Positions 7,311 to 15,002 of a stretch of 41,516 nt of DNA are shown piece by piece. The stretch covers positions 1-41,516 of the forward strand of contig JACPRU010000007.1 of assembly GCA_016189835.1 (NCBI GenBank). Reading direction: 5' to 3'. A program made the position numbers and the translations under genes. Numbering within the stretch: the stretch's first letter is position 1; each line of letters opens with the position of its first letter. Under the pieces are notes generated by a model that was not told where the DNA came from, did no database searches, and was given only the letters and a program-made list of their open reading frames with translations. The DNA is from Deltaproteobacteria bacterium (GTDB taxonomy: Bacteria > Desulfobacterota > Binatia > JACPRU01).

Positions 7311-7949
7311 TCAACGCGCGAGCAGCAGTCGATCCCGGCTCTCGCCGAGGTACCAGTAGCGGAGATAGAGAAGCGCCGCCAGGTTGTAGCCGCTGTGACA
7401 GATGATCGGCGGCAGCAGGCTGCCGGTCAGCTGGAACAGCACGCCGAAGGCGAGCCCGACGCACGAGGCCCAGACCACGTAGCTCAGGTTGAGCGGGTGC
7501 AGCAGACCGAACAGCACGCCGGCGGCGAGGATGCCGAACTCGCCTTGCACCGCGCCGCGGAAGAAGATCTCCTCGGAGACGCCCGACAGCACCGCCAGCG
7601 CGGAGATCTCGGCGAGCGTCAGGCTCTTGCCGAACGGCGTGAGCAGATCGTCCCACACGCCCTTCATCTCGCGCAGCAGCAACACGCGCGATGCCCACGC
7701 CGAGGTGAAGAACGGCAGCGACAGGCACAGCGCCGAGGCCGAGAGCAGGCCGATCAACAGATCGACACCGCCCGCCCGCAGGTGTCCGAGGACGCCGAGA
7801 TCGCGCACCCAGCTCCAGGCGATGGCTCCCGCCACCAGGCCGACCGCCAGCGTGCCCTCGAGGCGAACGATGCGCGACTGGCGGAACCCCGTCGGGCGGG
7901 AACGCTCTTCGAGGCTGCCGCCCGAGATCAGTGATTGACGCGCGTTCAT
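7311..7949 (-). CDS. CPBP-family intramembrane glutamic protease
   Basis: 212 residues with about six hydrophobic segments. The family signature is complete: SGVSEEIFFRG with E126/E127, then GLLHP and a late CHSGYN. These are the active-site glutamates and histidines of the CPBP (Abi/Rce1-like) membrane proteases. The gene heads the minus-strand run, 13 bp before bamD, and is divergent from the ECF transporter. Substrates of such proteases are mostly unknown, and nothing adjacent (no bacteriocin or prenylated peptide gene) suggests one here. A second member is at 25037-25696. Confidence 0.88.
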   Translation of the reverse strand: MNARQSLISGGSLEERSRPTGFRQSRIVRLEGTLAVGLVAGAIAWSWVRDLGVLGHLRAGGVDLLIGLLSASALCLSLPFFTSAWASRVLLLREMKGVWDDLLTPFGKSLTLAEISALAVLSGVSEEIFFRGAVQGEFGILAAGVLFGLLHPLNLSYVVWASCVGLAFGVLFQLTGSLLPPIICHSGYNLAALLYLRYWYLGESRDRLLLAR

Positions 7950-8049
7950 CGAGGGTGTTAGTGGGCCGCCATCCCAGCCCCAGCAGCAGGCGCATTATTG
8001 CCGCAAATCGAAAACGCCCGCAAGGACGACGTGCCGACGAGAGCGGAGC

Positions 8050-8832
8050 GTGCGCGAGCTGCGTGAGCTGTGGCGGGACACCCGCCTGGTGGTGTTCACC
8101 GCGATCTCGGCCGCGCTCTATGCGGCGATCCTCGTGCCGTTCAAGGTGATGCCGATCATCCCCGGCGTCACCGAGCTTCGCCCGGCCAACGCCGTTCCCG
8201 TGATCTGCTCGTTCCTGTTCGGGCCCGCCGCGGCGTGGGGCAGCGCGATCGGCAACCTGATCGGCGATCTGTTCGGCGGCATCGGGCCGGGAGACGCGTT
8301 CGGCTTCGCCGGCAACTTCCTCTACGGGCTCGTTCCCTACCGCGCGTGGGAGGCGATGGGCGGCGGCGACCCGGTGCCGCGGTCGCTCGGCGATTGGCTG
8401 CGCCTGCTGTTCGTCGTGCTGCTGGCGGCCGCCGCCTGCGCGCTGGTGGTCGGCTGGGGGCTCAACCTGCTCGGCTTCGTCCCGTTCCCGGTGCTCGGCA
8501 ACGTGGTGCTGTGGAACAACCTGATCGCCGCCGGCGTCCTCGCCCCGCTCACGCTGCGCGTGCTCTACCCGCGCGTGCGCTCCGGCGGCTTCCTCTACTT
8601 CGAGATGGTGAGCGGCCGCCCGCGCCGCGCGCGTGGCCAGCGCCTGTGGCTCGCCGGCGCCGCGCTGTTCGCGCTCGGCGGCCACCTGGCCGGCAATCTG
8701 ATCTACGCCGGACGCTGGCTTCCCCCCTGGGTGGCGGTGTTCGACGTCGCCACGCCGAGCCGCGCCTTCGAGGTCGGCGTCGGCCTGGCGCCGTTCATCG
8801 TCGGGCTGTTCGCCTGCGTGCTTCTGCTGTGA
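8050..8832 (+). CDS. ECF transporter S component (substrate-binding membrane subunit)
   Basis: 260 residues with about six hydrophobic segments, starting with GTG at 8050 after GAGCGGAG. The order TAISAALYAAILVPFK, PANAVPVICSFLFGP, GSAIGNLIGDLFGG and NFLYGLVPYRAW is typical of the small integral S subunits that give energy-coupling-factor importers their specificity. The QueT-like and thiamine or cobalamin precursor families share this shape, and the substrate cannot be fixed from sequence. No vitamin riboswitch was recognised in the 100 bp in front. The stop overlaps the ATPase start as TGATG, so the importer is made as one coupled unit. Confidence 0.85.
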   Translation: MRELRELWRDTRLVVFTAISAALYAAILVPFKVMPIIPGVTELRPANAVPVICSFLFGPAAAWGSAIGNLIGDLFGGIGPGDAFGFAGNFLYGLVPYRAWEAMGGGDPVPRSLGDWLRLLFVVLLAAAACALVVGWGLNLLGFVPFPVLGNVVLWNNLIAAGVLAPLTLRVLYPRVRSGGFLYFEMVSGRPRRARGQRLWLAGAALFALGGHLAGNLIYAGRWLPPWVAVFDVATPSRAFEVGVGLAPFIVGLFACVLLL

Positions 8833-10496
8833 TGGACGACGAGGCGCTGGCGTACGAGCGGTTCGCGGTGAGCTACGCCGCGCCCGCGGCCGCCGCGCTC
8901 GACGGCGTCTCGCTGCGCGTCGCGCGAGGCGAGATGGTCGCCGTGCTCGGCGCCACCGGCGCCGGCAAGTCGACGCTTCTCAAGTGCGCCAATCGACTGG
9001 TGCCCACGCTGCGGCGGGCAGAGCTCCGCGGCACGCTGCGCGTGCTCGGCCGGCCGGTGGACGGTCTCGCCGTCCACGACCTGGCGGACCGGGTGGGATT
9101 CGTCTTCCAGGACTTCGAGGCCCAGCTCTTCTCGACCAGCGTGGAGGAGGAGGTGCTGTTCGGGCTCGAGCAGCTCGGCGTCGATCCCGGCGCCATGGCG
9201 GAGCGCATCCGCCGCGCGCTCGACTCCGTGGGTCTGGCGGGCTTCGAGCGGCGCGACCCGGCGACGCTCTCCGGCGGCGAGAAGCAGCGCCTGGCGATCG
9301 GCGCGGTGCTGGCGCTCGAGCCGGAGCTGTGGCTGCTCGACGAGCCCTCCACGGACCTCGATCCGGCGGGGCGGCGCGAGCTGTTCGCGCTGCTCGGGCG
9401 GCTGCGCGCGAAGCGGGGCACGCTGGTCGTCGTCGAGCACGACACCGAGGCGATGGCCGACGCGGATCGCTGGGTGGTGCTCGATCGCGGCCGGGTCGCG
9501 CTCGCCGGGCGGCCGCCCGAGCTGCTCGAGCGACCCGACGAGCTCGCGGCGCTCGGCGTGCGGCCGCCGGATCTCGCCGTGGTCTGCCGCCGGTTCGGCG
9601 TGCCCGCCTGGCCGCTCGACGTGGAGCGCGTCGCGGAGCGCCTCGGCGCGCTCGGGCGGCGGCTGCGCGCGGCGCCGAACGCCGCGGCGGAGAGCGCCGG
9701 CGAGGTGGTGCTCGAGGCCCGGAGCCTGCGCTTCGCGTACGAGGACCAGGATCGCCCGGCGCTCGACGGCGTCGACTTCACGCTGCGGCGGACGGAGTTC
9801 GTGGCGCTGGTCGGCGCCAACGGCTCGGGAAAGAGCACGCTCGCGCGGCGCATCGCCGGGCTGCTCGACGGCGGCTCGGGAGAGGTGCGGTGGCGCGGCC
9901 GCCCGCTCGGAGCGCTGGCGGCGGGCGAGCGGGCGGCGGCCGTCGGCTACGTGTTCCAGAACCCCGACGAGCAGATCTTCGCCGCCACCGTCGGCGAGGA
10001 GATCGCCTTCGGGCCGCGGCAGATGGGCTGCGCACCCGAGGAAGTGTGGGCGCGCGTGCGGGCGGTGATCGAAGCCGTCGGTCTCGGCGGGCTCGAGGAG
10101 CGCGATCCCTTCCTGCTCGGCAAGGGCGAGCGGCAGAAGGTCGCGGTGGCCTCGATCCTCGCGCTGCGCCCGGCGGTGCTGATCCTCGACGAGCCGACGA
10201 CCGGACTCGACTTCGCCGAGCAGCGCGCGCTCATGGACGTTCTCGAGAGCCTGCACGCCGCGGGCCAGACGATCGTCATCATCACCCACGTGCCGTGGGT
10301 GGTCGGCCGCTACGCGCGGCGCGGCGTGCTGCTGCGCGAGGGGCGGGTGCGCTTCGACGGCGCGGTCGCCGAGCTGTTCGCCGACGAGGCGCTGTGCCGG
10401 GAGGCGGACTTCGTGCCGCCCGAGATCGCGCGCCTCGGCAACCGCCTCGGCGCCGCGGCGGTCGACGTCGAGCGCTTCCTCGCCGCCTGGGAGTGA
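8832..10496 (+). CDS. ECF transporter fused double ATPase (EcfA-EcfA')
   Basis: 554 residues containing two ABC ATPase domains in one chain, where many ECF systems use two genes. Domain 1 has Walker A GATGAGKST (40-48), FVFQDFEAQLF as Q-loop, signature LSGGEKQR (~146) and LLDEPSTDLD. Domain 2 has Walker A GANGSGKST (328-336), YVFQNPDEQIF, and ILDEPTTGLD, but its signature reads LGKGERQK (~429) instead of LSGGQ. That makes the two ATP sites unequal. The start is the ATG overlapping the S-component stop; a much longer upstream extension of the frame runs antiphase through the S gene and is not real. It powers import with EcfT downstream. Confidence 0.93.
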   Translation: MDDEALAYERFAVSYAAPAAAALDGVSLRVARGEMVAVLGATGAGKSTLLKCANRLVPTLRRAELRGTLRVLGRPVDGLAVHDLADRVGFVFQDFEAQLFSTSVEEEVLFGLEQLGVDPGAMAERIRRALDSVGLAGFERRDPATLSGGEKQRLAIGAVLALEPELWLLDEPSTDLDPAGRRELFALLGRLRAKRGTLVVVEHDTEAMADADRWVVLDRGRVALAGRPPELLERPDELAALGVRPPDLAVVCRRFGVPAWPLDVERVAERLGALGRRLRAAPNAAAESAGEVVLEARSLRFAYEDQDRPALDGVDFTLRRTEFVALVGANGSGKSTLARRIAGLLDGGSGEVRWRGRPLGALAAGERAAAVGYVFQNPDEQIFAATVGEEIAFGPRQMGCAPEEVWARVRAVIEAVGLGGLEERDPFLLGKGERQKVAVASILALRPAVLILDEPTTGLDFAEQRALMDVLESLHAAGQTIVIITHVPWVVGRYARRGVLLREGRVRFDGAVAELFADEALCREADFVPPEIARLGNRLGAAAVDVERFLAAWE

Positions 10497-10573
10497 TCCA
10501 TCGGGGCAGAGTCTCGCCGCCGCACACCAAGACATGCGATCCGAAACCGGCACAGGCCGCCGTCGTCCGCTCG

Positions 10574-11365
10574 ATGCGGGCTGAGATGCGCGTCAACCTC
10601 TACATCGATCGCGACACGTTCCTCCATCGTCTGCACCCGCAGGTGAAGCTCGGCATTCTCGCCGCCACGTTCGCCTCGATCTACGCGATCGACCGCCCGC
10701 TGCTGGTCGCGCCGGCTCCCGTCGCGCTCGGTCTCCTGTTGTTCGCCGCCGGGGCGGCCGGCAACGCGCGCCGGTTCGCGCCGATGCTCCTCGCCGTGCC
10801 GGTCGCGACGTTCACCATGTGGAGCCTGTTCTACGGATACGGCGCGAACGCCGCCGCGGCGCCGCCGCGCTCCGAGGCCATGGAGTTCGCCGCCGCCATG
10901 GCGCTCAAGCTCGAGAGCTTCGTGCTGTCGAGCCTCCTCTGTCTGTCGATCACCCGGGTCGAGGAGTTCACCGAGGCGTTGCGCGGGCTCGGCGTCCCGT
11001 ATCGGGTGAGCTTCACGGTGGCGATGGCGTTTCGGCTGGTGCCGCTGTTTCTCGGCTCGGCGCTGTCGGTGGTGACGGCGCAGCGGGCCCGCGGCCTCGA
11101 TTTCAGCCGCGGCAGCGTGCTGGCGCGCCTGCGGCGCTATGTGCCGGTGATCGTGCCGGTGTTCATGGGGGCGTTGCGGCGCGCCGATGCCATGGCGATG
11201 GCGCTCGAGGCGCGCGGCTTCGGCCGCCGCACGCGCCGCGCCTCGTTCGTGCGCTCGCGGCTGGCGCCGCGCGATCTCGTGGTCGGCGCCGCGCTCGCCG
11301 CGGTCGTTCTCGCCTACCTCTCGGCGTGGGCGCTCGGCTACGGCCGCCTCGGCGGCGGCCGATGA
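10574..11365 (+). CDS. ecfT: ECF transporter transmembrane coupling subunit EcfT
   Basis: 263 residues. The early DTFLHRLHPQVKL, several hydrophobic segments, and two cytoplasmic Ala-Arg-Gly motifs (QRARGLDF near residue 174 and ALEARGFGRRTRR near 211) are the hallmark of EcfT, whose ARG helices grip the two ATPase domains. The start is uncertain: ATG 10574 is used, ATG 10586 is close, and a GTG at 10493 overlapping the ATPase stop would add a weakly conserved-looking 27-residue extension. Its stop overlaps the following phospholipase-like gene in an ATGA. Confidence 0.88.
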   Translation: MRAEMRVNLYIDRDTFLHRLHPQVKLGILAATFASIYAIDRPLLVAPAPVALGLLLFAAGAAGNARRFAPMLLAVPVATFTMWSLFYGYGANAAAAPPRSEAMEFAAAMALKLESFVLSSLLCLSITRVEEFTEALRGLGVPYRVSFTVAMAFRLVPLFLGSALSVVTAQRARGLDFSRGSVLARLRRYVPVIVPVFMGALRRADAMAMALEARGFGRRTRRASFVRSRLAPRDLVVGAALAAVVLAYLSAWALGYGRLGGGR

Positions 11366-12216
11366 GCGCGGCGTCGCGGGGCTCTTGCCTGCGGCTCGCG
11401 CTCGTGGCGGTGCTGCTCGCCGCCCCGCCCGCCCGCGGATGGGGCTTCGCGGCTCACCGCATGATCGAGGAAGAGGCGATCGAGACGCTCTCCGAGCCGC
11501 TGCGGGCCTACTTTCGAGAGCACCGGGAAGAGATCTCCGATGGGTCGATCGAGCCCGACACGGTGCTGCGGGCGCGTGACGGGGCGCGCGAGGCGTCCCG
11601 GCACTTCATCGACCTCGATCTCTACGGCGCGCCGCCGTTCGCCGATCTGCCGCGCAGCTACCGCGCGGCGGTCGATCGCTTCGGGCGCCGCGCGGTCGTG
11701 GAGCGCGGCACGCTACCCTGGACGATCGAGCAGAAGCACGCAGAGCTGCGCCGGGAGATGCGCGAGGGGCGGTGGCCGCAGGCGCTGCGGACCGCCGCCC
11801 ACGCCGGCCACTACGTGGCGGACGCGACCATGCCGCTGCACGCCGTTTCCAACTACGACGGTCGCCGGACCGGGAATGCGGGCATTCACAAGGCGGTCGA
11901 GCACGACCTGGTCGACGAACGCATCGCGAGGTTCCGGACGCGCGTACGAGCCCGCCAGCGCCCCGCCACCGCGGCGGACTACGGGCGGGAGCGGGTGTTC
12001 GCGGTGATCTTCGAGAGCTTCGCCGCCGCGCCCGAGCTGCTCGACGCCGACCGCCGGGCCCGCCGGCTGGGCGCCGTCGGCTCGCCGGCGTACGTCGAGT
12101 CGCTCGACGATCGCCTCGGGGCGCTGCTCGCCGCGCGCCTCGCCCGCGCGGTCGACCTGCTCGGCGGGTTCTGGCAATCGGCCTGGGAGGAAGCCGGGCG
12201 GCCGGTTCCCCGGTGA
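11362..12216 (+). CDS. Secreted zinc-dependent phospholipase C / S1-P1 nuclease-like protein
   Basis: 284 residues. A signal peptide (RLALVAVLLAAPPARG) precedes W27, and the mature protein would begin WGFAAHR. In the zinc phospholipase C and P1 nuclease fold the free amino group and carbonyl of an N-terminal Trp bind zinc. Later ligand candidates follow the family pattern: HFIDLDLY, AAHAGHYVADATMPLH and HKAVEHDL. The substrate could be phospholipid or nucleic acid. The start overlaps the EcfT stop (ATGA), so it is co-translated with the importer, suggesting that it releases a phosphorylated nutrient precursor in the periplasm. That link is inference. Family call firm, substrate open. Confidence 0.82.
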   Translation: MSAASRGSCLRLALVAVLLAAPPARGWGFAAHRMIEEEAIETLSEPLRAYFREHREEISDGSIEPDTVLRARDGAREASRHFIDLDLYGAPPFADLPRSYRAAVDRFGRRAVVERGTLPWTIEQKHAELRREMREGRWPQALRTAAHAGHYVADATMPLHAVSNYDGRRTGNAGIHKAVEHDLVDERIARFRTRVRARQRPATAADYGRERVFAVIFESFAAAPELLDADRRARRLGAVGSPAYVESLDDRLGALLAARLARAVDLLGGFWQSAWEEAGRPVPR

Positions 12217-12232
12217 GGCGGCGGGGTTCGCG

Positions 12233-12545
12233 CTACGGGCGGGCGCTGCCGCGCACCAGCATCGCTCCGCTGCGATCACAGCGCTCGATCCGCAGCCCCG
12301 CTCGCTCGAGCATCGGCACCGTCTCGCGCGGTTCGGGTGGCAGCCGGCGAAGAGGCGCCTCCAGAGCGGCGTTACGGCGTCCGTGACGCGCGCCAGCGCC
12401 GGCCGGTCGGCGCGCACGTGCTCGAAGAAGTGCAACCTGCCCGAGCCCGGTCGCAGCACGCGAGCCACCTCTCGCGCCGCCGCCGCGGCATCGGGAATCG
12501 TGCAGAAGACCGGCGCGGCGACCACCGAGTCGAAAGCCCCGCCGC
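12233..12545 (-). pseudogene. Remnant of a class I SAM-dependent methyltransferase
   Basis: Conceptual minus-strand translation gives the C-terminal half of a UbiE/methyltransferase-11 type protein: [36 protein letters not shown], then LTPLWRR-like and AGCHPN segments. After CHPN the sense continues only in a different frame (ETVPMLERAGLRIERC, ending SARP and TAG at 12233). A single missing base near 12326-12332 would restore the frame. The N-terminal half with the SAM-binding glycine motif is absent and no start codon fits, since fabF and its promoter occupy that space. The region accounts for most of the 422 bp between the phospholipase-like gene and fabF. Confidence 0.72.
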
Positions 12546-12563
12546 GCCGCGAATGCGGCGGGT

Positions 12564-12586
12564 CCCGCGGGTGCCACACCCGCGGG
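12564..12586. repeat. Perfect 10-bp inverted repeat (hairpin) at the broken end of the methyltransferase remnant
   Basis: CCCGCGGGTG at 12564-12573 and its exact complement at 12577-12586 enclose a three-base loop. CCCGCGGGTGCC also occurs twice as a direct repeat (12564-12575 and 12579-12590). There is no T-run, so it is not a classical terminator. It sits eight bases ahead of the fabF -35 box. Confidence 0.7.
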
Positions 12587-12594
12587 TGCCGCGG

Positions 12595-12623
12595 TTGACT
12601 CGCATCCGGGCAGTCCCTACGAT
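12595..12623 (+). promoter_or_regulatory. Putative sigma-70 promoter of fabF
   Basis: TTGACT (12595-12600), a 17-bp spacer and TACGAT (12618-12623). The predicted start point is near 12630, giving a leader of only about nine bases before the fabF ATG at 12639. Confidence 0.55.
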
Positions 12624-12638
12624 CACTCGCCGAGCTGC

Positions 12639-13904
12639 ATGGACGACCAGCGCAACACACGGCGGCGCGTCGCCGTCACGGGAGTCGGCCTGGTGACCCC
12701 GCTCGGCATCGGTGTCGAGACCAACTGGGAGGCGCTCTCCCAGGGGCGCTCGGGGGTCGGGCCGATCACCCGATTCGACGCCCGGGACTTTCCCACGCGG
12801 ATCGCCGGCGAGGTGCGCGACTTCCGGCCCGAGGACTTCATCGAGAGGAAAGAGATCAAGAAGATGGATCTCTTCATCCAGTACTCGGTGGCGGCCGCCG
12901 ACATGGCGCTCGCCTCCTCGGGACTGAAGATCAACGACGACAACGCCGAGCGCGTGGGCGTGGTGATCGGCGTCGGGCTCGGCGGCCTGCCGACCATCGA
13001 GGAGTACCACAGCCTCTACCTCGAGAGCGGGTTGCGACGCATCTCGCCGTTCATGATCCCCAAGCTGATCTCCAACCTCGCTCCCGGACAGATCGCCATC
13101 AAGCACGGCGCCAAGGGCGTCAACTTCACGCCGACCAGCGCGTGCTCGTCGGGTGCACACGCCGTCGGCGAGGCGCTGCGCATGATCCGCCACGGCTACC
13201 AGGACGCGGTGATCTGCGGGGGAGCCGAGGCGTGCCTGTCGCCGACCGGCGTCGGCGGATTCGTGGCCATGCGCGCGCTCTCCAGCCGCAACGACGAGCC
13301 GGAGCGGGCCAGCCGGCCGTTCGAGAGGAACCGGGACGGCTTCGTGATGGGAGAGGGCGCCGGCGTGCTGGTGCTCGAGGAACTCGAGTCGGCGCGGCGC
13401 CGCGGCGCGACGATCCTCACCGAGGTGATCGGCTACGGCACCAACGGCGACGCCTACCACATCACGCAGCCGTCGCCCGAGGGCATCGGCGCGGCGCGCT
13501 GCATGGCGCTGTGCCTCGAGGACGCCGGCATCGGACCTGACGCGGTGCACTACATCAACGCCCACGGCACCTCGACCGAGTACAACGACGCGAACGAGAC
13601 CAAGGCGATCAAGCGGGTGTTCGGCGAATACGCCGCGCGGCTGGCGGTCAGCTCGACGAAGTCGATGACCGGCCACCTGCTCGGCGCGGCGGGTGGCGTG
13701 GAAGCGGCGTTCACCGTGCTCGCCCTGCGGCGCGGGCTGATTCCGCCGACCATCAACTACGAGGAGCGCGACCCCGAGTGCGACCTCGACTACGTACCGA
13801 ACGTCGCCCGCCGCGCGCCGATCGAGGTCGCGCTCTCCAATTCCTACGGGTTCGGCGGCACCAACGTCGCGCTGGCGTTCCGGCGAGGTGACTCGCTGGC
13901 CTGA
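12639..13904 (+). CDS. fabF: Beta-ketoacyl-ACP synthase II (FabF)
   Basis: 421 residues, full length for the KAS II family, which condenses malonyl-ACP with a growing acyl-ACP in fatty acid synthesis. The Cys-His-His triad is intact: C169 in [11 protein letters not shown]309 in NAHGTST and H346 in [15 protein letters not shown]. The N-terminus [13 protein letters not shown] and C-terminal NSYGFGGTN are standard. It stands apart from acpP, fabG and fabD, which usually accompany it, and has its own promoter-like sequence. It could serve bulk fatty acid synthesis or a dedicated pathway, since no pathway partners are adjacent. Confidence 0.95.
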   Translation: MDDQRNTRRRVAVTGVGLVTPLGIGVETNWEALSQGRSGVGPITRFDARDFPTRIAGEVRDFRPEDFIERKEIKKMDLFIQYSVAAADMALASSGLKINDDNAERVGVVIGVGLGGLPTIEEYHSLYLESGLRRISPFMIPKLISNLAPGQIAIKHGAKGVNFTPTSACSSGAHAVGEALRMIRHGYQDAVICGGAEACLSPTGVGGFVAMRALSSRNDEPERASRPFERNRDGFVMGEGAGVLVLEELESARRRGATILTEVIGYGTNGDAYHITQPSPEGIGAARCMALCLEDAGIGPDAVHYINAHGTSTEYNDANETKAIKRVFGEYAARLAVSSTKSMTGHLLGAAGGVEAAFTVLALRRGLIPPTINYEERDPECDLDYVPNVARRAPIEVALSNSYGFGGTNVALAFRRGDSLA

Positions 13905-14000
13905 GGCCGCGCCGCAGCGGCCGCCTCGCTCGGGCGGCGCGGTGGGCCGCCGCCGCGCCGGTTGCCGGACGGCGATCGGCCGCCGCGCCAGGAGCCGCCG

Positions 14001-15002
14001 ATGAAACGCCGCACGGAAGACGCGGCGACGGAGCCGGCCAGCCCGCTCGAGCGGCGGCTGGTGTTCCTGGCCGGCAAGGGCGGAGTCGGCAAATCGACCG
14101 TCGCCACCGCGCTCGCGCTCGTCGCCGTCCGTCGGCGCAAGCGCGTGCTGCTGCTCGGCCTCGACTCGGACGACCGCGGGCGCGACGTGGCCGGGCTGCG
14201 CCCGGCGCCGGGCGCCGAGCCGGTCGAGGTGCTGCCGGGCTTGTTTCGCCAGAACGTCGAGGGCCGGGCGGCGCTCGAGGAGTACCTGCGCCTCGTCGTC
14301 CCGGTGCGGCGCGTGCTGCAGGCCGTGTTCGACAGCCGCGTGTATCAGTACTTCGTGGCCGCCGCGCCCGGCCTCAAGGAGCTGATGGCGATCGGCAAGA
14401 TCTGGTACGAGGTCGACCGCGGTCGGTGGGACCTGGTGATCGTCGACAGCCCGGCGACCGGACACGCGCTGCAGTACCTGCGGATGCCGAAGGCCGCCTA
14501 CGAGACGTTCACCACGGGGCTCGTCCATCGCGAGGCGAAGCGGGTGTGGGATCTGCTCCGCGACCCCGCCTCGACGGCGGTGTCGGTGGTGACGGTGGCC
14601 GAGGAGCTGCCGGTCAACGAGACCGTGGCGATCTGTCGCGAGATCCGCGAGCAGCTCGCGCTGCCGCCGGGCTGCTTGTTCGTCAATCGCGTGCACGCTC
14701 CCGACCTCAGCGCGGCCGAGCTCGGGCCGGCCGCCGCGCGCCCCCGCGGCGGCCGCCCGGCCGACGAGGCGCTTTGCCGCGCGGCCCTGGCGGCGGCCGA
14801 GGAGGAGATCGCCTGGGGCGCGCTGAACGAGAGCTACGGCCGGCGGCTCGCCGCGGAGACCGGCTGGCGGCTGGTGAAGCTGCCGTTTCTCTTCCGCGAG
14901 GAGTTCGGGTTCGGCGACGTCGAGGCGCTCTCGCGCCTGATCGAGCCCGTGGTCGCCCCGGCGGCGAAGCCGCGCCCGGGCCGCGAGGAGCCGCAGCGAT
15001 GA
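14001..15002 (+). CDS. ArsA/Get3-type ATPase, first of a tandem pair
   Basis: 333 residues with CAGGAG before the ATG. The deviant Walker A GKGGVGKST (25-33) keeps the signature lysine. The switch region DSPATGH is present, but the DPAH-like motif expected after the second strand is replaced by LDSDDRGRD. The remainder (VYQYFVAAAPGLKELMAIGKI, ALQYLRMPKAAYETF) fits the ArsA-like family. Such pairs are known in Actinobacteria (Rv3679/Rv3680 in Mycobacterium) and Myxococcota, and are thought to act as heterodimers in membrane protein or cell envelope work rather than arsenite export. No arsB or arsR is nearby. The stop overlaps the second gene in an ATGA. Confidence 0.88.
   Translation: MKRRTEDAATEPASPLERRLVFLAGKGGVGKSTVATALALVAVRRRKRVLLLGLDSDDRGRDVAGLRPAPGAEPVEVLPGLFRQNVEGRAALEEYLRLVVPVRRVLQAVFDSRVYQYFVAAAPGLKELMAIGKIWYEVDRGRWDLVIVDSPATGHALQYLRMPKAAYETFTTGLVHREAKRVWDLLRDPASTAVSVVTVAEELPVNETVAICREIREQLALPPGCLFVNRVHAPDLSAAELGPAAARPRGGRPADEALCRAALAAAEEEIAWGALNESYGRRLAAETGWRLVKLPFLFREEFGFGDVEALSRLIEPVVAPAAKPRPGREEPQR

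Noticed and set aside
8040-8060. Vitamin riboswitch ahead of the ECF importer
   Set aside because: The ~100-bp gap shows no conserved TPP, cobalamin, FMN or preQ1 motif that I could recognise.
8070-8831. A 5' extension of the ATPase frame through the S-component gene
   Set aside because: The residues are Arg/Pro-rich noise from an out-of-phase reading of the S gene. The TGATG overlap at 8830-8834 gives the sensible start.
8703-10553. A 616-codon open frame on the minus strand opposite the ECF ATPase
   Set aside because: It mirrors the ATPase gene and has the His/Arg-rich composition of an antisense frame, with no family match.
12372-14696. A 774-codon open frame on the minus strand across fabF and the first ArsA gene
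   Set aside because: It lies opposite two unmistakable genes, has no recognisable domain and is the usual by-product of GC-rich third codon positions.
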